A stretch of 64,000 bases of DNA from Parabacteroides johnsonii DSM 18315 (GCF_025151045.1 NZ_CP102285.1:3782001-3846000); one strand, 5' to 3'; positions 35,938 to 44,817 are shown, counted from the first letter of the stretch. The notes: generated from the sequence alone by a model not told the origin. Made by a program: numbers and translations.

Positions 35938-38900
35938 ATTTTTTACTACATAGGAAGATTGCGATCTGTATGCTGTTCATCGCTTTGACGGGACTGGGCT
36001 ATGTGTCGTACAAGCAATTGCCGGTCGAGCTGTTGCCTAATGCGGAGCTTCCGATGCTGTTCGTGCAGGTTACCTCGACACAGGATATGGACCCGTCGTA
36101 TGTTGAGTCGGAGGTCGTGATCCCCCTTGAAGGAGCCATCGGAACCATAGGCGGAGTAGAGCAGATCGAATCCCAGATCGACAGCCGTCAATCTTCCATC
36201 AAGATCGATTTCAAGCCGAATATCAACTTCAAGATCACCACCCTGAAGCTACAGGAAAAGATGAACGAGACTGCCTCCTCGCTTCCTGAAGGTTTTACGG
36301 TGCAGGTGCAAAAGGTAGATGTCTCGATGCTTACCGGAGGCTTCATGTCACTTCAGGTACGCGGGTCGGGAGGTACGGACCGGGTCCGTAATTTAGTGGA
36401 GAAAGAGATACGGCCCGACTTGGAAAACATCGACGGCATCGCTTCCGTCAATATCTACGGTGGGCGCGAGAAGGCCATTGAGGTGCAGCTCGATCCCGAT
36501 GCCTGCAAAGCCCTCGATCTGACTCCTTCCGGTATCAGCAGCCTCCTGACACAGAATACCGAGGAGAAAGCGTTTGTCGGTTATGCTAACGAGCCGGACG
36601 GGAAATATTTCGTCCATGTCAACTCGCCTTATACCGAAGTTTCCGACCTCGAAAATATCGTTGTCGCTCCCGGCCCCGTACTGCTGAAAGACATCGCCAC
36701 CATTTTCTTCGATATGAAAGAGGAGACAAGCTACAGTCGGGTTAACGGTAAAGATGCCGTCTCCGTCTCCCTGCTTGCCGACTCGCAAGCCAATCTGATC
36801 CAGCTTTCCCACCGTACGGTCGAAGTGATCGACCGCCTGAACGAGCAACTTGCCCCGCTTGACCTCTCGATCGTGGTTGAGAACAATCAGGCAAAAACGA
36901 TGGAGGACAACATCGACCAGATCATTCACCTCGCGATTGTGGGTGGCCTGCTTGCCGTCGTCATCCTCTGGCTCTTCTTGAAGAACCTCCAGTTGGTGTT
37001 CTTCATCGCCCTGTCTATCCCGATCTCCGTCTATACGGCGTTCAATTTCTTCTACGGGGCGGGAATTACGATCAACAGCCTTACACTGGTCGGTATGGCG
37101 CTGGCGATCGGTATGCTGTTGGATAATAGCGTGGTGGTCTTGGAGAATATCTACCGCCTTTCTGCCGCCGGAGGTACGCCCGAACACTCTGTGACGCAAG
37201 GTACGCGCGAGGTCTGGCGTTCCATCCTCGCCGCTACCCTGACGACGGTCACGGTCTTTCTGCCCTTCGTCTTTTCCGATAATTTCCTGATTAAGCTGAT
37301 GGGACACCATATCGGCGTTTCCATCATCTCGACCCTTCTGATTTCTCTCGCTGTCGCCCTCCTTTTTATCCCGATGGCCACCTATACGGTGTTGAGGAGA
37401 GCTCCCCTGTCTCCACGCTTGACGCGGAGCCGCAAAAAGGCAGGTAGCCTCAATGGTTTCCGCAAATGGTTCGAGTCGATGCGACCCCATGGCGGGCGCG
37501 GGGACAAAGATACTGTCTTCTACGAAAAAGTATCCGTCACGCAGCGTCCGGTGCAAATATATCTCGTGCTCCTGAAGACCTGTATGCGAAATCCGGGGGT
37601 GACGATCTTCGGAGCCGTCATCTTGCTGTTCTTTTGCCTGGTTCTCTCTATCTCCCTGAATATCCAGGAGCGGAAAGAGGTGGAGAGCGACCGCTTCAGT
37701 ATCTATGTGACGATGCCGACCGGCAGCACGCTGGAGAATGCCGACCAGGTCGTCCATGTCATCGAGGAACGCCTTGCCGGTTTTCCGGAGAAACAAGACC
37801 TGATCAGCCGTATCCGGGAAACGGATGCCGAGCTGACGCTTGTCCTCAAAGAAGATTATCGCCAGATCGGGAAACGTAGCATCGCTGATATCAAATCCGA
37901 CGTGCAAACCCGCCTTCGTGCCATCAACGGTGCCGAAATATCCCTTTCCGAAGCCGGAGGAGGTGGAAGCAGAGGAGGGAGTGGTTCCGGGGATATGATG
38001 GGCGGCGTGGGTAGCTTCATGCGCCTTTTAGGTATTGGTGAGAACCGGGAACGGATCGTGATCAAAGGCTCCGACTTCGACCTTATGCAGCGGGTGGCGG
38101 AGGACTTCCGCTATTATCTCGACGAACAAGAGTTCATCCGCAATACCCGTGTCTCCTACAGCCGCCGGCAACTGGAGATCCGTCTCGGTTTCGACCCGAT
38201 CCTGCTGACCTCCTACGATATCTCCCACCAGAACATAGTCTCCGGCCTCACGTCGCTGAACCCGGAGATTTCGTCCGGGACCTCTTTTAAGGTAGGAGAG
38301 GACACCTATGATATCATCATCCGCAACCGGACGAGCCGGACGGAAGAAGAGGAAGAGGCCGGCAAGAACCGGGACAGGACGGTGGATGATTTGCGCGAAG
38401 TGCGCATACCGAGCGCTTCCGGCGGCCTGCACAGGCTGGAAGATATCGCCTCCGTCAATTATGGCCGCGGACGTGCCCGTATCACTCGTGTGAACCAGGA
38501 CAAGCAGATCGAGTTATTCTATTCCTTCTCGCGCGACGTCGAAGAGTCGAAAGACCTTCTCGAAGGTTACCGGTCGGATATCGACCAGTTGGTGTCGAGC
38601 TATAATCTGCCTTCGGGTGTGGCGGTCGAGGTATTCCACGAAGAAGATATGTTTGCCGACTTCAAGTTCCTGCTGTTGGCAGCGTTTATCCTGATTTTTA
38701 TGATATTGGCTTCGGTCTTCGAATCTCTGACGACACCGTTCGTACTACTGTTTTCTATCCCGTTAGCGGCGATCGGTTCGCTATTGGCGTTGTTGCTGAC
38801 GGGTAACAGCCTGCTGAATAATGCGAACGTGATGATCGGGTTCCTGATCCTGTTGGGAGTGGTGGTGAATAACGGCATTATCCTGATCGACTATGCCAAT

Positions 38901-40772
38901 ATTCTCCGCCGGCGCGGTTACCGCCGTAATAGGGCGTTGATGACGGCCGGGCTGTCGCGTATCCGTCCCATCCTGATTACTTCCATCACGACGATCGTAG
39001 CCATGTTTCCGATGGCGATGGGCAACTCGGAGTATGCCGGAGCGATTGGTGCGCCGTTTGCCATTACCGTGATCGGCGGTCTTTCTTTCTCGGCATTGCT
39101 GACACTGATCCTGATCCCGACCGTTTGCATGGGATTGGAAAACACGTTGCAATGGTACAGAGGGCTGTCCCTGAAAGTGTGGGTGCTGCACGGATTGCTC
39201 TTTATGGCGGGAGCCGGTTGTATCTGGCTCTATGGCGGCAGTCTCCTGTGGCAGTCTGTCTATGGGGTATTGCTGTTGGCCGGTATTCCGGGAGCGACCT
39301 ATTTTATGCAGGCAAGCCTCCGCCGTGCCCGTTCGAAGGTGATTGATCCGGAGGCGGATATCCATATATCTGTCCGCAACTTAGTGAAGATATACGACTG
39401 GCCGGGACGCGTCAGCCGCCAGTGGAAGAGCGGCCTGCTGATCCGCCGCCGGTTGGGTTTGGAGAAAAGCTACCTTATACCTGCCGGACAGCCGGATGGC
39501 TACCCCGTTTTTATTGAATTGGGCTGGCAGTTCGCCTTACTGGGTTTCGGCGTCTGGTTTACTTGGTTCTTTGTCGGGAACAGGCTGTGGGTTTTCTTCC
39601 TTTCCTTTGTGGTCTATGCCGCAACGCTTTACCTGTGGCGCAAGATACGTGAATACCTGTATGTCCGGTTTGAAGGGAGCCGAGTGGTGAAGTATGCCAA
39701 CCGGATCATTTTCTGGAGTCTTCCTCCGTTGATCCTCTTCGCCCTGTTCCGAAGGCTGGATAATCCGAACCTGGTGGGGACGGTCGGAGTGTTGTGGGCG
39801 TTCTGCATAGCTGTCTATGTGACTTCCGGCTACCTATATGAGAAGGAAATCAATATCGAACGTGTAAAAGGGCGTTTCGCCGGGCTGCGCCGTTCGTGGT
39901 TCCGCCTGGTGAAAGGTATTCCGCTGATCGGGAAACGCCGCCGGCCGTTCAAGGCTCTCCGGGGTGTATCGTTCGAGATCCGTACGGGTATGTTCGGTCT
40001 CTTGGGTCCTAACGGGGCAGGCAAATCCACCTTGATGCGCATCATTTGCGGCATTCTGGAACAGAGCTATGGTAGTATTTGGATTAACGAACTGGATACA
40101 CGTATCTACCGGGAGGAGTTGCAGAGCCTGATCGGTTTCCTGCCGCAAGAGTTCGGGACATACGAGAATATGTCGTCTTGGGAATTTCTTGACTACCAGG
40201 CGATCCTGAAAGGCCTCGTCGATCCCGGTCTGCGCCGGGAGCGGTTGGAGTATGTCCTTCGGGCCGTCCATATGTTCGACCGCAAGGACGAGAAGATCGG
40301 CTCTTTCTCCGGTGGTATGAAACAGCGTATCGGTATCGCCCTAATCCTGCTGCACCTGCCTCGTATCTTAGTGGTAGACGAACCGACTGCCGGACTCGAC
40401 CCGCGCGAGCGTATCCGTTTCCGTAACCTGTTGGTGGAATTGAGTAAAGATCGTATCGTGATCTTCTCCACCCATATCATCGAAGACATATCCAGTTCGT
40501 GCAGCCAGGTGGCCGTGATCAACAAGGGCAGCTTGAAGTATTTCGGAGATCCGGTCGATATGGTCGGCATGGCGGCCGGAAAAGTCTGGCAGTTCGATAT
40601 AGATAAGACAGAATTTGAACAGGCATTGGATAAGTCCCGGATCGTTAACCATATTCAGAAAGACGACCGTATCCGGGTCCGTTATCTTTCGGTCACTTCT
40701 CCGCATGATGAGGCGGTACAGGTGGAACCGAACCTGGAAGATGCTTATCTTTGCCTGCTGAAAGGAATTTAA
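35934..40772 (+). CDS. RND permease fused to an ABC transporter ATPase (1612 residues)
   Basis: One open frame with no stop joins two transporter classes. Residues 1 to about 1060 are a complete RND permease: first helix CMLFIALTGLGYVSYKQLPV, helix 4 GMALAIGMLLDNSVVVLENI, helices 10-11 LGVVVNNGIILIDYAN, and both periplasmic porter loops. Residues about 1065-1320 add some six hydrophobic segments. Residues about 1340-1612 are an ABC ATPase: Walker A GPNGAGKST (1358-1366), signature FSGGMKQRIG (1458-1467), Walker B ILVVDEPTAGLDP (Asp1482, Glu1483), His switch STHIIED. Its usual first strand, ISVRNLVKIY, appears at 1145-1154, so the domain looks split by a membrane insertion. The ATPase is paralogous to the first gene of the operon. 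A small ABC permease follows after 69 bases and may be its partner. Whether ATP drives the RND part is unknown. Confidence 0.93.
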   Translation: MNFLLHRKIAICMLFIALTGLGYVSYKQLPVELLPNAELPMLFVQVTSTQDMDPSYVESEVVIPLEGAIGTIGGVEQIESQIDSRQSSIKIDFKPNINFKITTLKLQEKMNETASSLPEGFTVQVQKVDVSMLTGGFMSLQVRGSGGTDRVRNLVEKEIRPDLENIDGIASVNIYGGREKAIEVQLDPDACKALDLTPSGISSLLTQNTEEKAFVGYANEPDGKYFVHVNSPYTEVSDLENIVVAPGPVLLKDIATIFFDMKEETSYSRVNGKDAVSVSLLADSQANLIQLSHRTVEVIDRLNEQLAPLDLSIVVENNQAKTMEDNIDQIIHLAIVGGLLAVVILWLFLKNLQLVFFIALSIPISVYTAFNFFYGAGITINSLTLVGMALAIGMLLDNSVVVLENIYRLSAAGGTPEHSVTQGTREVWRSILAATLTTVTVFLPFVFSDNFLIKLMGHHIGVSIISTLLISLAVALLFIPMATYTVLRRAPLSPRLTRSRKKAGSLNGFRKWFESMRPHGGRGDKDTVFYEKVSVTQRPVQIYLVLLKTCMRNPGVTIFGAVILLFFCLVLSISLNIQERKEVESDRFSIYVTMPTGSTLENADQVVHVIEERLAGFPEKQDLISRIRETDAELTLVLKEDYRQIGKRSIADIKSDVQTRLRAINGAEISLSEAGGGGSRGGSGSGDMMGGVGSFMRLLGIGENRERIVIKGSDFDLMQRVAEDFRYYLDEQEFIRNTRVSYSRRQLEIRLGFDPILLTSYDISHQNIVSGLTSLNPEISSGTSFKVGEDTYDIIIRNRTSRTEEEEEAGKNRDRTVDDLREVRIPSASGGLHRLEDIASVNYGRGRARITRVNQDKQIELFYSFSRDVEESKDLLEGYRSDIDQLVSSYNLPSGVAVEVFHEEDMFADFKFLLLAAFILIFMILASVFESLTTPFVLLFSIPLAAIGSLLALLLTGNSLLNNANVMIGFLILLGVVVNNGIILIDYANILRRRGYRRNRALMTAGLSRIRPILITSITTIVAMFPMAMGNSEYAGAIGAPFAITVIGGLSFSALLTLILIPTVCMGLENTLQWYRGLSLKVWVLHGLLFMAGAGCIWLYGGSLLWQSVYGVLLLAGIPGATYFMQASLRRARSKVIDPEADIHISVRNLVKIYDWPGRVSRQWKSGLLIRRRLGLEKSYLIPAGQPDGYPVFIELGWQFALLGFGVWFTWFFVGNRLWVFFLSFVVYAATLYLWRKIREYLYVRFEGSRVVKYANRIIFWSLPPLILFALFRRLDNPNLVGTVGVLWAFCIAVYVTSGYLYEKEINIERVKGRFAGLRRSWFRLVKGIPLIGKRRRPFKALRGVSFEIRTGMFGLLGPNGAGKSTLMRIICGILEQSYGSIWINELDTRIYREELQSLIGFLPQEFGTYENMSSWEFLDYQAILKGLVDPGLRRERLEYVLRAVHMFDRKDEKIGSFSGGMKQRIGIALILLHLPRILVVDEPTAGLDPRERIRFRNLLVELSKDRIVIFSTHIIEDISSSCSQVAVINKGSLKYFGDPVDMVGMAAGKVWQFDIDKTEFEQALDKSRIVNHIQKDDRIRVRYLSVTSPHDEAVQVEPNLEDAYLCLLKGI
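37411..37503. repeat. Paired-palindrome element, copy B, in frame within the RND-ABC fusion gene
   Basis: First hairpin CTCCACGCTTGACGCGGAG (37411-37429) followed by CCGCAAAAAGG; second hairpin GACCCC..GCGGGGAC at 37483-37503. It lies at about residues 493-523, in the same helix 6-7 loop as copy A in the upstream RND gene. The encoded residues (PRLTRSRKKAG, MRPHGGRGDK) are basic and not RND-like. Confidence 0.65.
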
Positions 40773-40773
40773 G

Positions 40774-40838
40774 AATTTATGATTTATCATCGACGCATAA
40801 ATCATAAATTATAAATCTCAAATCATAAATCATAAATC
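40774..40838. repeat. AT-rich inverted and direct repeats between the fusion gene and the small permease
   Basis: AATTTATGATTTAT (40774-40787) and its exact reverse complement (40797-40810) form a hairpin with loop CATCGACGC. Direct copies of AAATCAT (period 7) then run up to the ATG at 40842. No T-run terminator follows. The stem may tune expression of the last operon gene, and the period-7 repeat may vary in length by slippage. Confidence 0.75.
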
Positions 40839-40841
40839 ATC

Positions 40842-41555
40842 ATGACACTGAAACAATTCATATCCCTCTTGCCCCGCCTGATCAAATATAACCTGAAGAT
40901 CATCTTTGCCGGGAAATTCATCTGGTTTCTTCTGGCGGCATTTCTGTTCTTTGCCTATTTCCTGTTCCAGATTGCCTGGAGCCGGTCGGAGGTCAATGAA
41001 GGGGTGGTCTATAATCTCCTGATGTTTCCCTGTGTCCTGTTGGTGTTCTATCCTTCTGTTTTCGGCATCCAGAACGATGAGGACAGCTGGATACTGGAAA
41101 TCCTTTTCGGCATCCCCGACTATAAATATAAGGTATGGGGTGTCCGTTTGTTGATGATCTATGTGGCAATTTTCGTGATCCTGGTCGTCTTTTCCTGGCT
41201 GGCTACGCTCTTGCTCTATCCTGTCAATCCCATTGAGATGTCAGCGCAGTTAATGTTCCCGGTCCTTTTTTTCGGGAACCTTGCCTTTATGTTTTCCACC
41301 ATCACCCGCAGCGGCAACGGGACTGCCGTTCTGATGATTGTCATCGGCATCGCCCTGCTGATCTTTAGCAACACGCCTCTTATCGAGCGTTCCTTCTGGA
41401 ACATCCTCCTCAACCCCTTCTCTATCCCTCACAACTTCCTGCCGATCATTTGGGAAGGCATCATCATAAAAAGCCGCATTTTTCTTCTGGCCGCCAGCAT
41501 CGTTTGGATGCTGGTCGGGTTTCTGAACTTGCAGAAGAGGGAGAAGTTCGTCTGA
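40842..41555 (+). CDS. Small ABC-2-like membrane permease
   Basis: A 237-residue inner-membrane protein with about six hydrophobic helices (FIWFLLAAFLFFAYFLFQIA, YNLLMFPCVLLVFYPSVFGI, IYVAIFVILVVFSWLATLLL, MIVIGIALLIFSN and a last FLLAASIVWMLVGFLNL). No enzyme motif is seen. The layout matches half-size ABC-2 permeases. As the gene directly after the RND-ABC fusion, it is the likely membrane partner of the fused ATPase, just as the first ATPase of the operon is followed by its own permease. It ends 7 bases before the convergent sulfatase. Confidence 0.72.
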   Translation: MTLKQFISLLPRLIKYNLKIIFAGKFIWFLLAAFLFFAYFLFQIAWSRSEVNEGVVYNLLMFPCVLLVFYPSVFGIQNDEDSWILEILFGIPDYKYKVWGVRLLMIYVAIFVILVVFSWLATLLLYPVNPIEMSAQLMFPVLFFGNLAFMFSTITRSGNGTAVLMIVIGIALLIFSNTPLIERSFWNILLNPFSIPHNFLPIIWEGIIIKSRIFLLAASIVWMLVGFLNLQKREKFV

Positions 41556-41562
41556 TACGGAG

Positions 41563-43104
41563 CTATACCTCATCCGGCCACGGGCATTCCTTTCCTGTTG
41601 CCTTGAAAGACGGTCGTTGGGCATCTACTTTACGAAGGTGGTCGCCGAGCTCTTTGGAGAGGCGTTTGACAATTTCAGGGTGACGGGTGCTAAGGTCATT
41701 TTTCTCACCGATATCGTCGGAGATGTTGAACAACTCTTTCTTGCCAGTACCGTAATAGTAAATCAACTTCCAGTCGCCATTGCGGACAGCACAGTTGAAG
41801 TTGATGCCCGGACCGTCGTTCCCCCAGTTGTTCGGCATATTCCAGAAGAGAGAGCGTCCTTTGGAAGGATCGTCCGTCCCGGTAAGCAGAGGGACGAAAC
41901 TGATGCCGTCGATCGGTTGTACTGTCTTATAGTCCTTTACTCCTGCCATTTCCAGAATAGTCGGGTAGAAGTCTTCTATCAGCAGATATTTGTCGCAGCG
42001 GGTATTAGGTTTGGCTATGCCCGGCCAACTGACGATCATCGGTTCGCGGATGCCTCCTTCGCAAAGGGAACCTTTGCCACTATGCAGTGGGTAGTTTTGT
42101 GTGTACAATGGGCCGTCGCGCCATTCGGAAGTAGAGGCAAGGCCACCGTTATCGCTCATGAAGATGATGATCGTATTGTCTGCCTCCCCGTTCTTTTCCA
42201 ACCAGTCCATCAGATCGCCCAGACTCTTGTCCATCCCTTCGATTAGGGTGGCATAGGCAGCCTCATGGTCTGTCATTCCCTTCTTCTTGTATTTCTCGTA
42301 GAAGCGCATGTCCTTATTCAGCGGGATATGGATGGCATAGTGTGACATGTAGAGATAGAATGGCTGATTGTATTTCTTCGCCTTGTCCAGTGCCTTGATC
42401 GCCTCCTGTGTCAGTGCTTCGGTGGCGAAAGTTTCCGTGCCCCAATATTTCTCGAGGCCGGGGATGGACATCAAAGAAGTTGGTTTGCCGTCTTTCGTAT
42501 GGCCGTAATTCTCTTCGCCTAAATAGCTTGCCAGGCCACCGGCGGCATGACCGGCAATATTGACCTCGAATCCCCAGTGGTGCGGATCTTCTCCCGGAGT
42601 GTCGATCGCGCCGAAATGGGCCTTCCCGCAGTGGATCGTGTGGTATCCGCTGTTCTTCAGGAGCTGGACGAAAGAGGTTCCGACGAAGGTGTTGCTGGTC
42701 CCCGGAACCTGGCTGACACCGTTATAGTTCCAATCCGGTATGGCAAGCAGGCTGTCTTTGCGGTCGGTTGTCTTATCTTTCTGGAGTGTCCAGTTGGTGA
42801 CACGGTGGCGGGCAGCATTCGTCCCGGTGATCAGGCTGCAACGGGACGGAGAACTGATACTGCTGGCATATGCCTGTGTGAACATGACTCCCTGGCGGGC
42901 AAGACGCTCCATGTTGGGAGTCTCGTACACTTCGTTATAATGTGTCTTTTCTTTCCAGAAAGGCAAGGAAGTGTCTTCCCATCCCATATCGTCAACCATA
43001 AAAAGGATGATATTCGGCCGTTTGACAAGCTGGTCGGCAGCCTGTATATTTTCCGCCTGGAAAGCAGGAAGGATAGCTAAAGGCAACAAGATTCGTTTGT
43101 CCAT
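41563..43104 (-). CDS. Sulfatase (arylsulfatase family S1), serine type
   Basis: A 513-residue exported enzyme with signal peptide MDKRILLPLAILPAFQAENIQA. The alkaline-phosphatase-like fold starts NIILFMVDDMGWED with metal-binding Asp38 and Asp39. The activation motif is S84-S-P-S-R88 followed by CSLITG, so the formylglycine is made from serine; this needs an anaerobic radical SAM maturase (anSME), not seen in the window. Other sulfatase blocks are HCGKAHFGAIDTPGEDP, FYLYMSHYAIHIPLN and IIFMSDNGGLAS. It removes sulfate esters, probably from host or dietary glycans, but the exact substrate is not readable. It stands alone, converging on the efflux operon. Confidence 0.94.
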   Translation of the reverse strand: MDKRILLPLAILPAFQAENIQAADQLVKRPNIILFMVDDMGWEDTSLPFWKEKTHYNEVYETPNMERLARQGVMFTQAYASSISSPSRCSLITGTNAARHRVTNWTLQKDKTTDRKDSLLAIPDWNYNGVSQVPGTSNTFVGTSFVQLLKNSGYHTIHCGKAHFGAIDTPGEDPHHWGFEVNIAGHAAGGLASYLGEENYGHTKDGKPTSLMSIPGLEKYWGTETFATEALTQEAIKALDKAKKYNQPFYLYMSHYAIHIPLNKDMRFYEKYKKKGMTDHEAAYATLIEGMDKSLGDLMDWLEKNGEADNTIIIFMSDNGGLASTSEWRDGPLYTQNYPLHSGKGSLCEGGIREPMIVSWPGIAKPNTRCDKYLLIEDFYPTILEMAGVKDYKTVQPIDGISFVPLLTGTDDPSKGRSLFWNMPNNWGNDGPGINFNCAVRNGDWKLIYYYGTGKKELFNISDDIGEKNDLSTRHPEIVKRLSKELGDHLRKVDAQRPSFKATGKECPWPDEV

Positions 43105-43168
43105 CTTTTTTGTGTTTTTCAGTTGAGTTGCTTGTATGACAATTTGATTGTTTCGTATGGAAACGAAA

Positions 43169-43197
43169 CAGGCCGGCTGTGAAAATCGTCCGGCCTG
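43169..43197 (-). terminator. Terminator hairpin after nadB
   Basis: CAGGCCGG/CCGGCCTG stem with a 13-base loop; on the minus strand it is followed by TTTCGTTTCC, a weak T tract. It lies between nadB and the sulfatase start. Confidence 0.55.
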
Positions 43198-43212
43198 ATG
43201 AGTATCGTTCTT

Positions 43213-44787
43213 TTAATCTTTCTTTACCGGCGGATAGTCGATCGTATAATGCAATCCGCGGCTTTCCTTGCGCTCCATTGCCTGGCGGGTGATCAGGTAA
43301 CCGACGTTGATCATGTTACGCAGTTCGCACAGCTCTTTGGAGGCCTTGCAACGTTTGAAGAGGCTTTCTGTCTCTTCGTACAGGATGTCCAGGCGGTTCC
43401 AGGCGCGAGTCAGACGCGTATTGCTGCGGACGATGCCGACGTATGCCTCCATGATCTGGTTTACCTCCTTCATGCTTTGGGTGATCAACACGCGTTCTTC
43501 GGTGGAGATCGTACCTTCGTCGTTCCATTCGGGGATGTCGGTGTTGAAGTCGTAGCGTTCGAGGACACTCAGGATATGTTTGGCTGCCGCATCCGCATAT
43601 ACGACTGCTTCGATCAGCGAATTGGAAGCCAGACGGTTTCCACCGTGCAGGCCGGTGCAGGAACATTCGCCGATGGCATAGAGACGGCGGATACTGGACT
43701 GTCCGTTCAGGTCGACACGGATACCACCGCACAGATAATGGGCTGCCGGAGCTACCGGGATATAATCCTTCGTGATATCGATACCGATGCTGAGGCATTT
43801 CTTATAGATATTGGGGAAATGCTTTTTTGTTTCCTCCGGATCTTTATGGGTCACATCCAAATAAACGTGATCTTCACCTCGGAGTTTCATCTCGTTATCG
43901 ATCGCACGTGCCACGATGTCACGCGGGGCGAGAGACAAACGTTTGTCGTATTTCTGCATAAATTCTTTTCCGTCCAGCGTACGCAGGACACCGCCATACC
44001 CTCGCATCGCTTCGGTGATCAGGAAGCAAGGGCGGTCTCCCGGATGGAAGAGGGCGGTCGGGTGGAACTGGATGAACTCCATGTTGCTGACAGCTCCTTT
44101 CGCGCGATACACCATTGCGATACCGTCACCCGTAGCGATCAGCGGGTTGGTCGTATTGCGGTAGACAGCTTCGCAACCTCCTGTTGCCATAACCGTCACT
44201 TTGGACAGGAACGTGTCTACCTTGCCGGTGTCTTCGTTTAGCACATAAGCGCCATAGCATTTGATACCCGGCGTATGACGGGTGACGATGATACCCAAGT
44301 GATGCTGCGTGATGATCTCTACCGCAAAGTGATGGTTGAATATCGTGATGTTGGGATGTCTCTTGATCGCTTCGATAAGGCTTAGTTGGATCTCAGCGCC
44401 GGTGTTGTCCTTGTGATGCAGGATGCGGAATTCGGAATGCCCTCCTTCGCGGTGAAGGTCGAACTCGCCGTTCTCCTTCTTGTCGAAGTTTACGCCCCAG
44501 CCTATGAGTTCCTTGATCTGGTCCGGTGCGCCTCGTACGACCATCTCCACTGCTTCCCGGTCGTTGATCCAGTCGCCGGCAATCATTGTATCTTCAATAT
44601 GTTTGTCGAAATTGTCTACCAGCAGGTTGGTTACCGAAGCAATGCCTCCCTGCGCGAAATAGGTGTTCGCTTCTTCCAGCTCTGTCTTGCAGATGATGGC
44701 TACTTTCCCTTTATCGGCTACCTTCAAAGCGAGGCTCATGCCGGCGATACCGGAACCGATCACTAAGAAATCGAATTGTTGTACCAT
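43213..44787 (-). CDS. nadB: L-aspartate oxidase
   Basis: A 524-residue flavoprotein that oxidises L-aspartate to iminoaspartate, the substrate of NadA. The FAD-binding Rossmann motif is DFLVIGSGIAGMSLALK at residues 5-21. NadB/SdhA-type blocks follow: EEANTYFAQGGIASV, REGGHSEFRILHH with a substrate-binding HxxR region, FIQFHPTALF, and AAHYLCGGIRVD. The C-terminal helical domain holds SSNTRLTRAWNRLDIL-like sequence (here RSNTRLTRAWNRLDIL). In anaerobes fumarate is the likely electron acceptor. It is transcribed alone; nadA lies 30 kb away. Confidence 0.97.
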   Translation of the reverse strand: MVQQFDFLVIGSGIAGMSLALKVADKGKVAIICKTELEEANTYFAQGGIASVTNLLVDNFDKHIEDTMIAGDWINDREAVEMVVRGAPDQIKELIGWGVNFDKKENGEFDLHREGGHSEFRILHHKDNTGAEIQLSLIEAIKRHPNITIFNHHFAVEIITQHHLGIIVTRHTPGIKCYGAYVLNEDTGKVDTFLSKVTVMATGGCEAVYRNTTNPLIATGDGIAMVYRAKGAVSNMEFIQFHPTALFHPGDRPCFLITEAMRGYGGVLRTLDGKEFMQKYDKRLSLAPRDIVARAIDNEMKLRGEDHVYLDVTHKDPEETKKHFPNIYKKCLSIGIDITKDYIPVAPAAHYLCGGIRVDLNGQSSIRRLYAIGECSCTGLHGGNRLASNSLIEAVVYADAAAKHILSVLERYDFNTDIPEWNDEGTISTEERVLITQSMKEVNQIMEAYVGIVRSNTRLTRAWNRLDILYEETESLFKRCKASKELCELRNMINVGYLITRQAMERKESRGLHYTIDYPPVKKD

Positions 44788-44809
44788 AGTTTATATCCTT
44801 TGTGGCTGA

Positions 44810-44817
44810 CAAAGTTA
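44810..44817 (-). promoter_or_regulatory. -7 promoter box for nadB
   Basis: On the minus strand TAACTTTG, an exact TAnnTTTG match, 22 bases before the nadB ATG. Confidence 0.5.

Noticed and set aside
36393-37907. A 504-codon open frame antisense to the RND-ABC gene
   Set aside because: Its product is rich in His, Arg, Asp and Gln, as expected for an antisense shadow of a GC-rich gene, and no known domain is seen.
35934-40772. The RND-ABC fusion as an artefact of two genes with a missed stop
   Set aside because: The frame is open and protein-like throughout. Membrane helices join the two parts smoothly, and no start codon with a ribosome site stands out at the ATPase. Resequencing would still be worthwhile.
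43198-44241. A 347-codon frame antisense to nadB
   Set aside because: nadB has all FAD and substrate motifs; the opposite frame has no recognisable domain and arises from codon bias.
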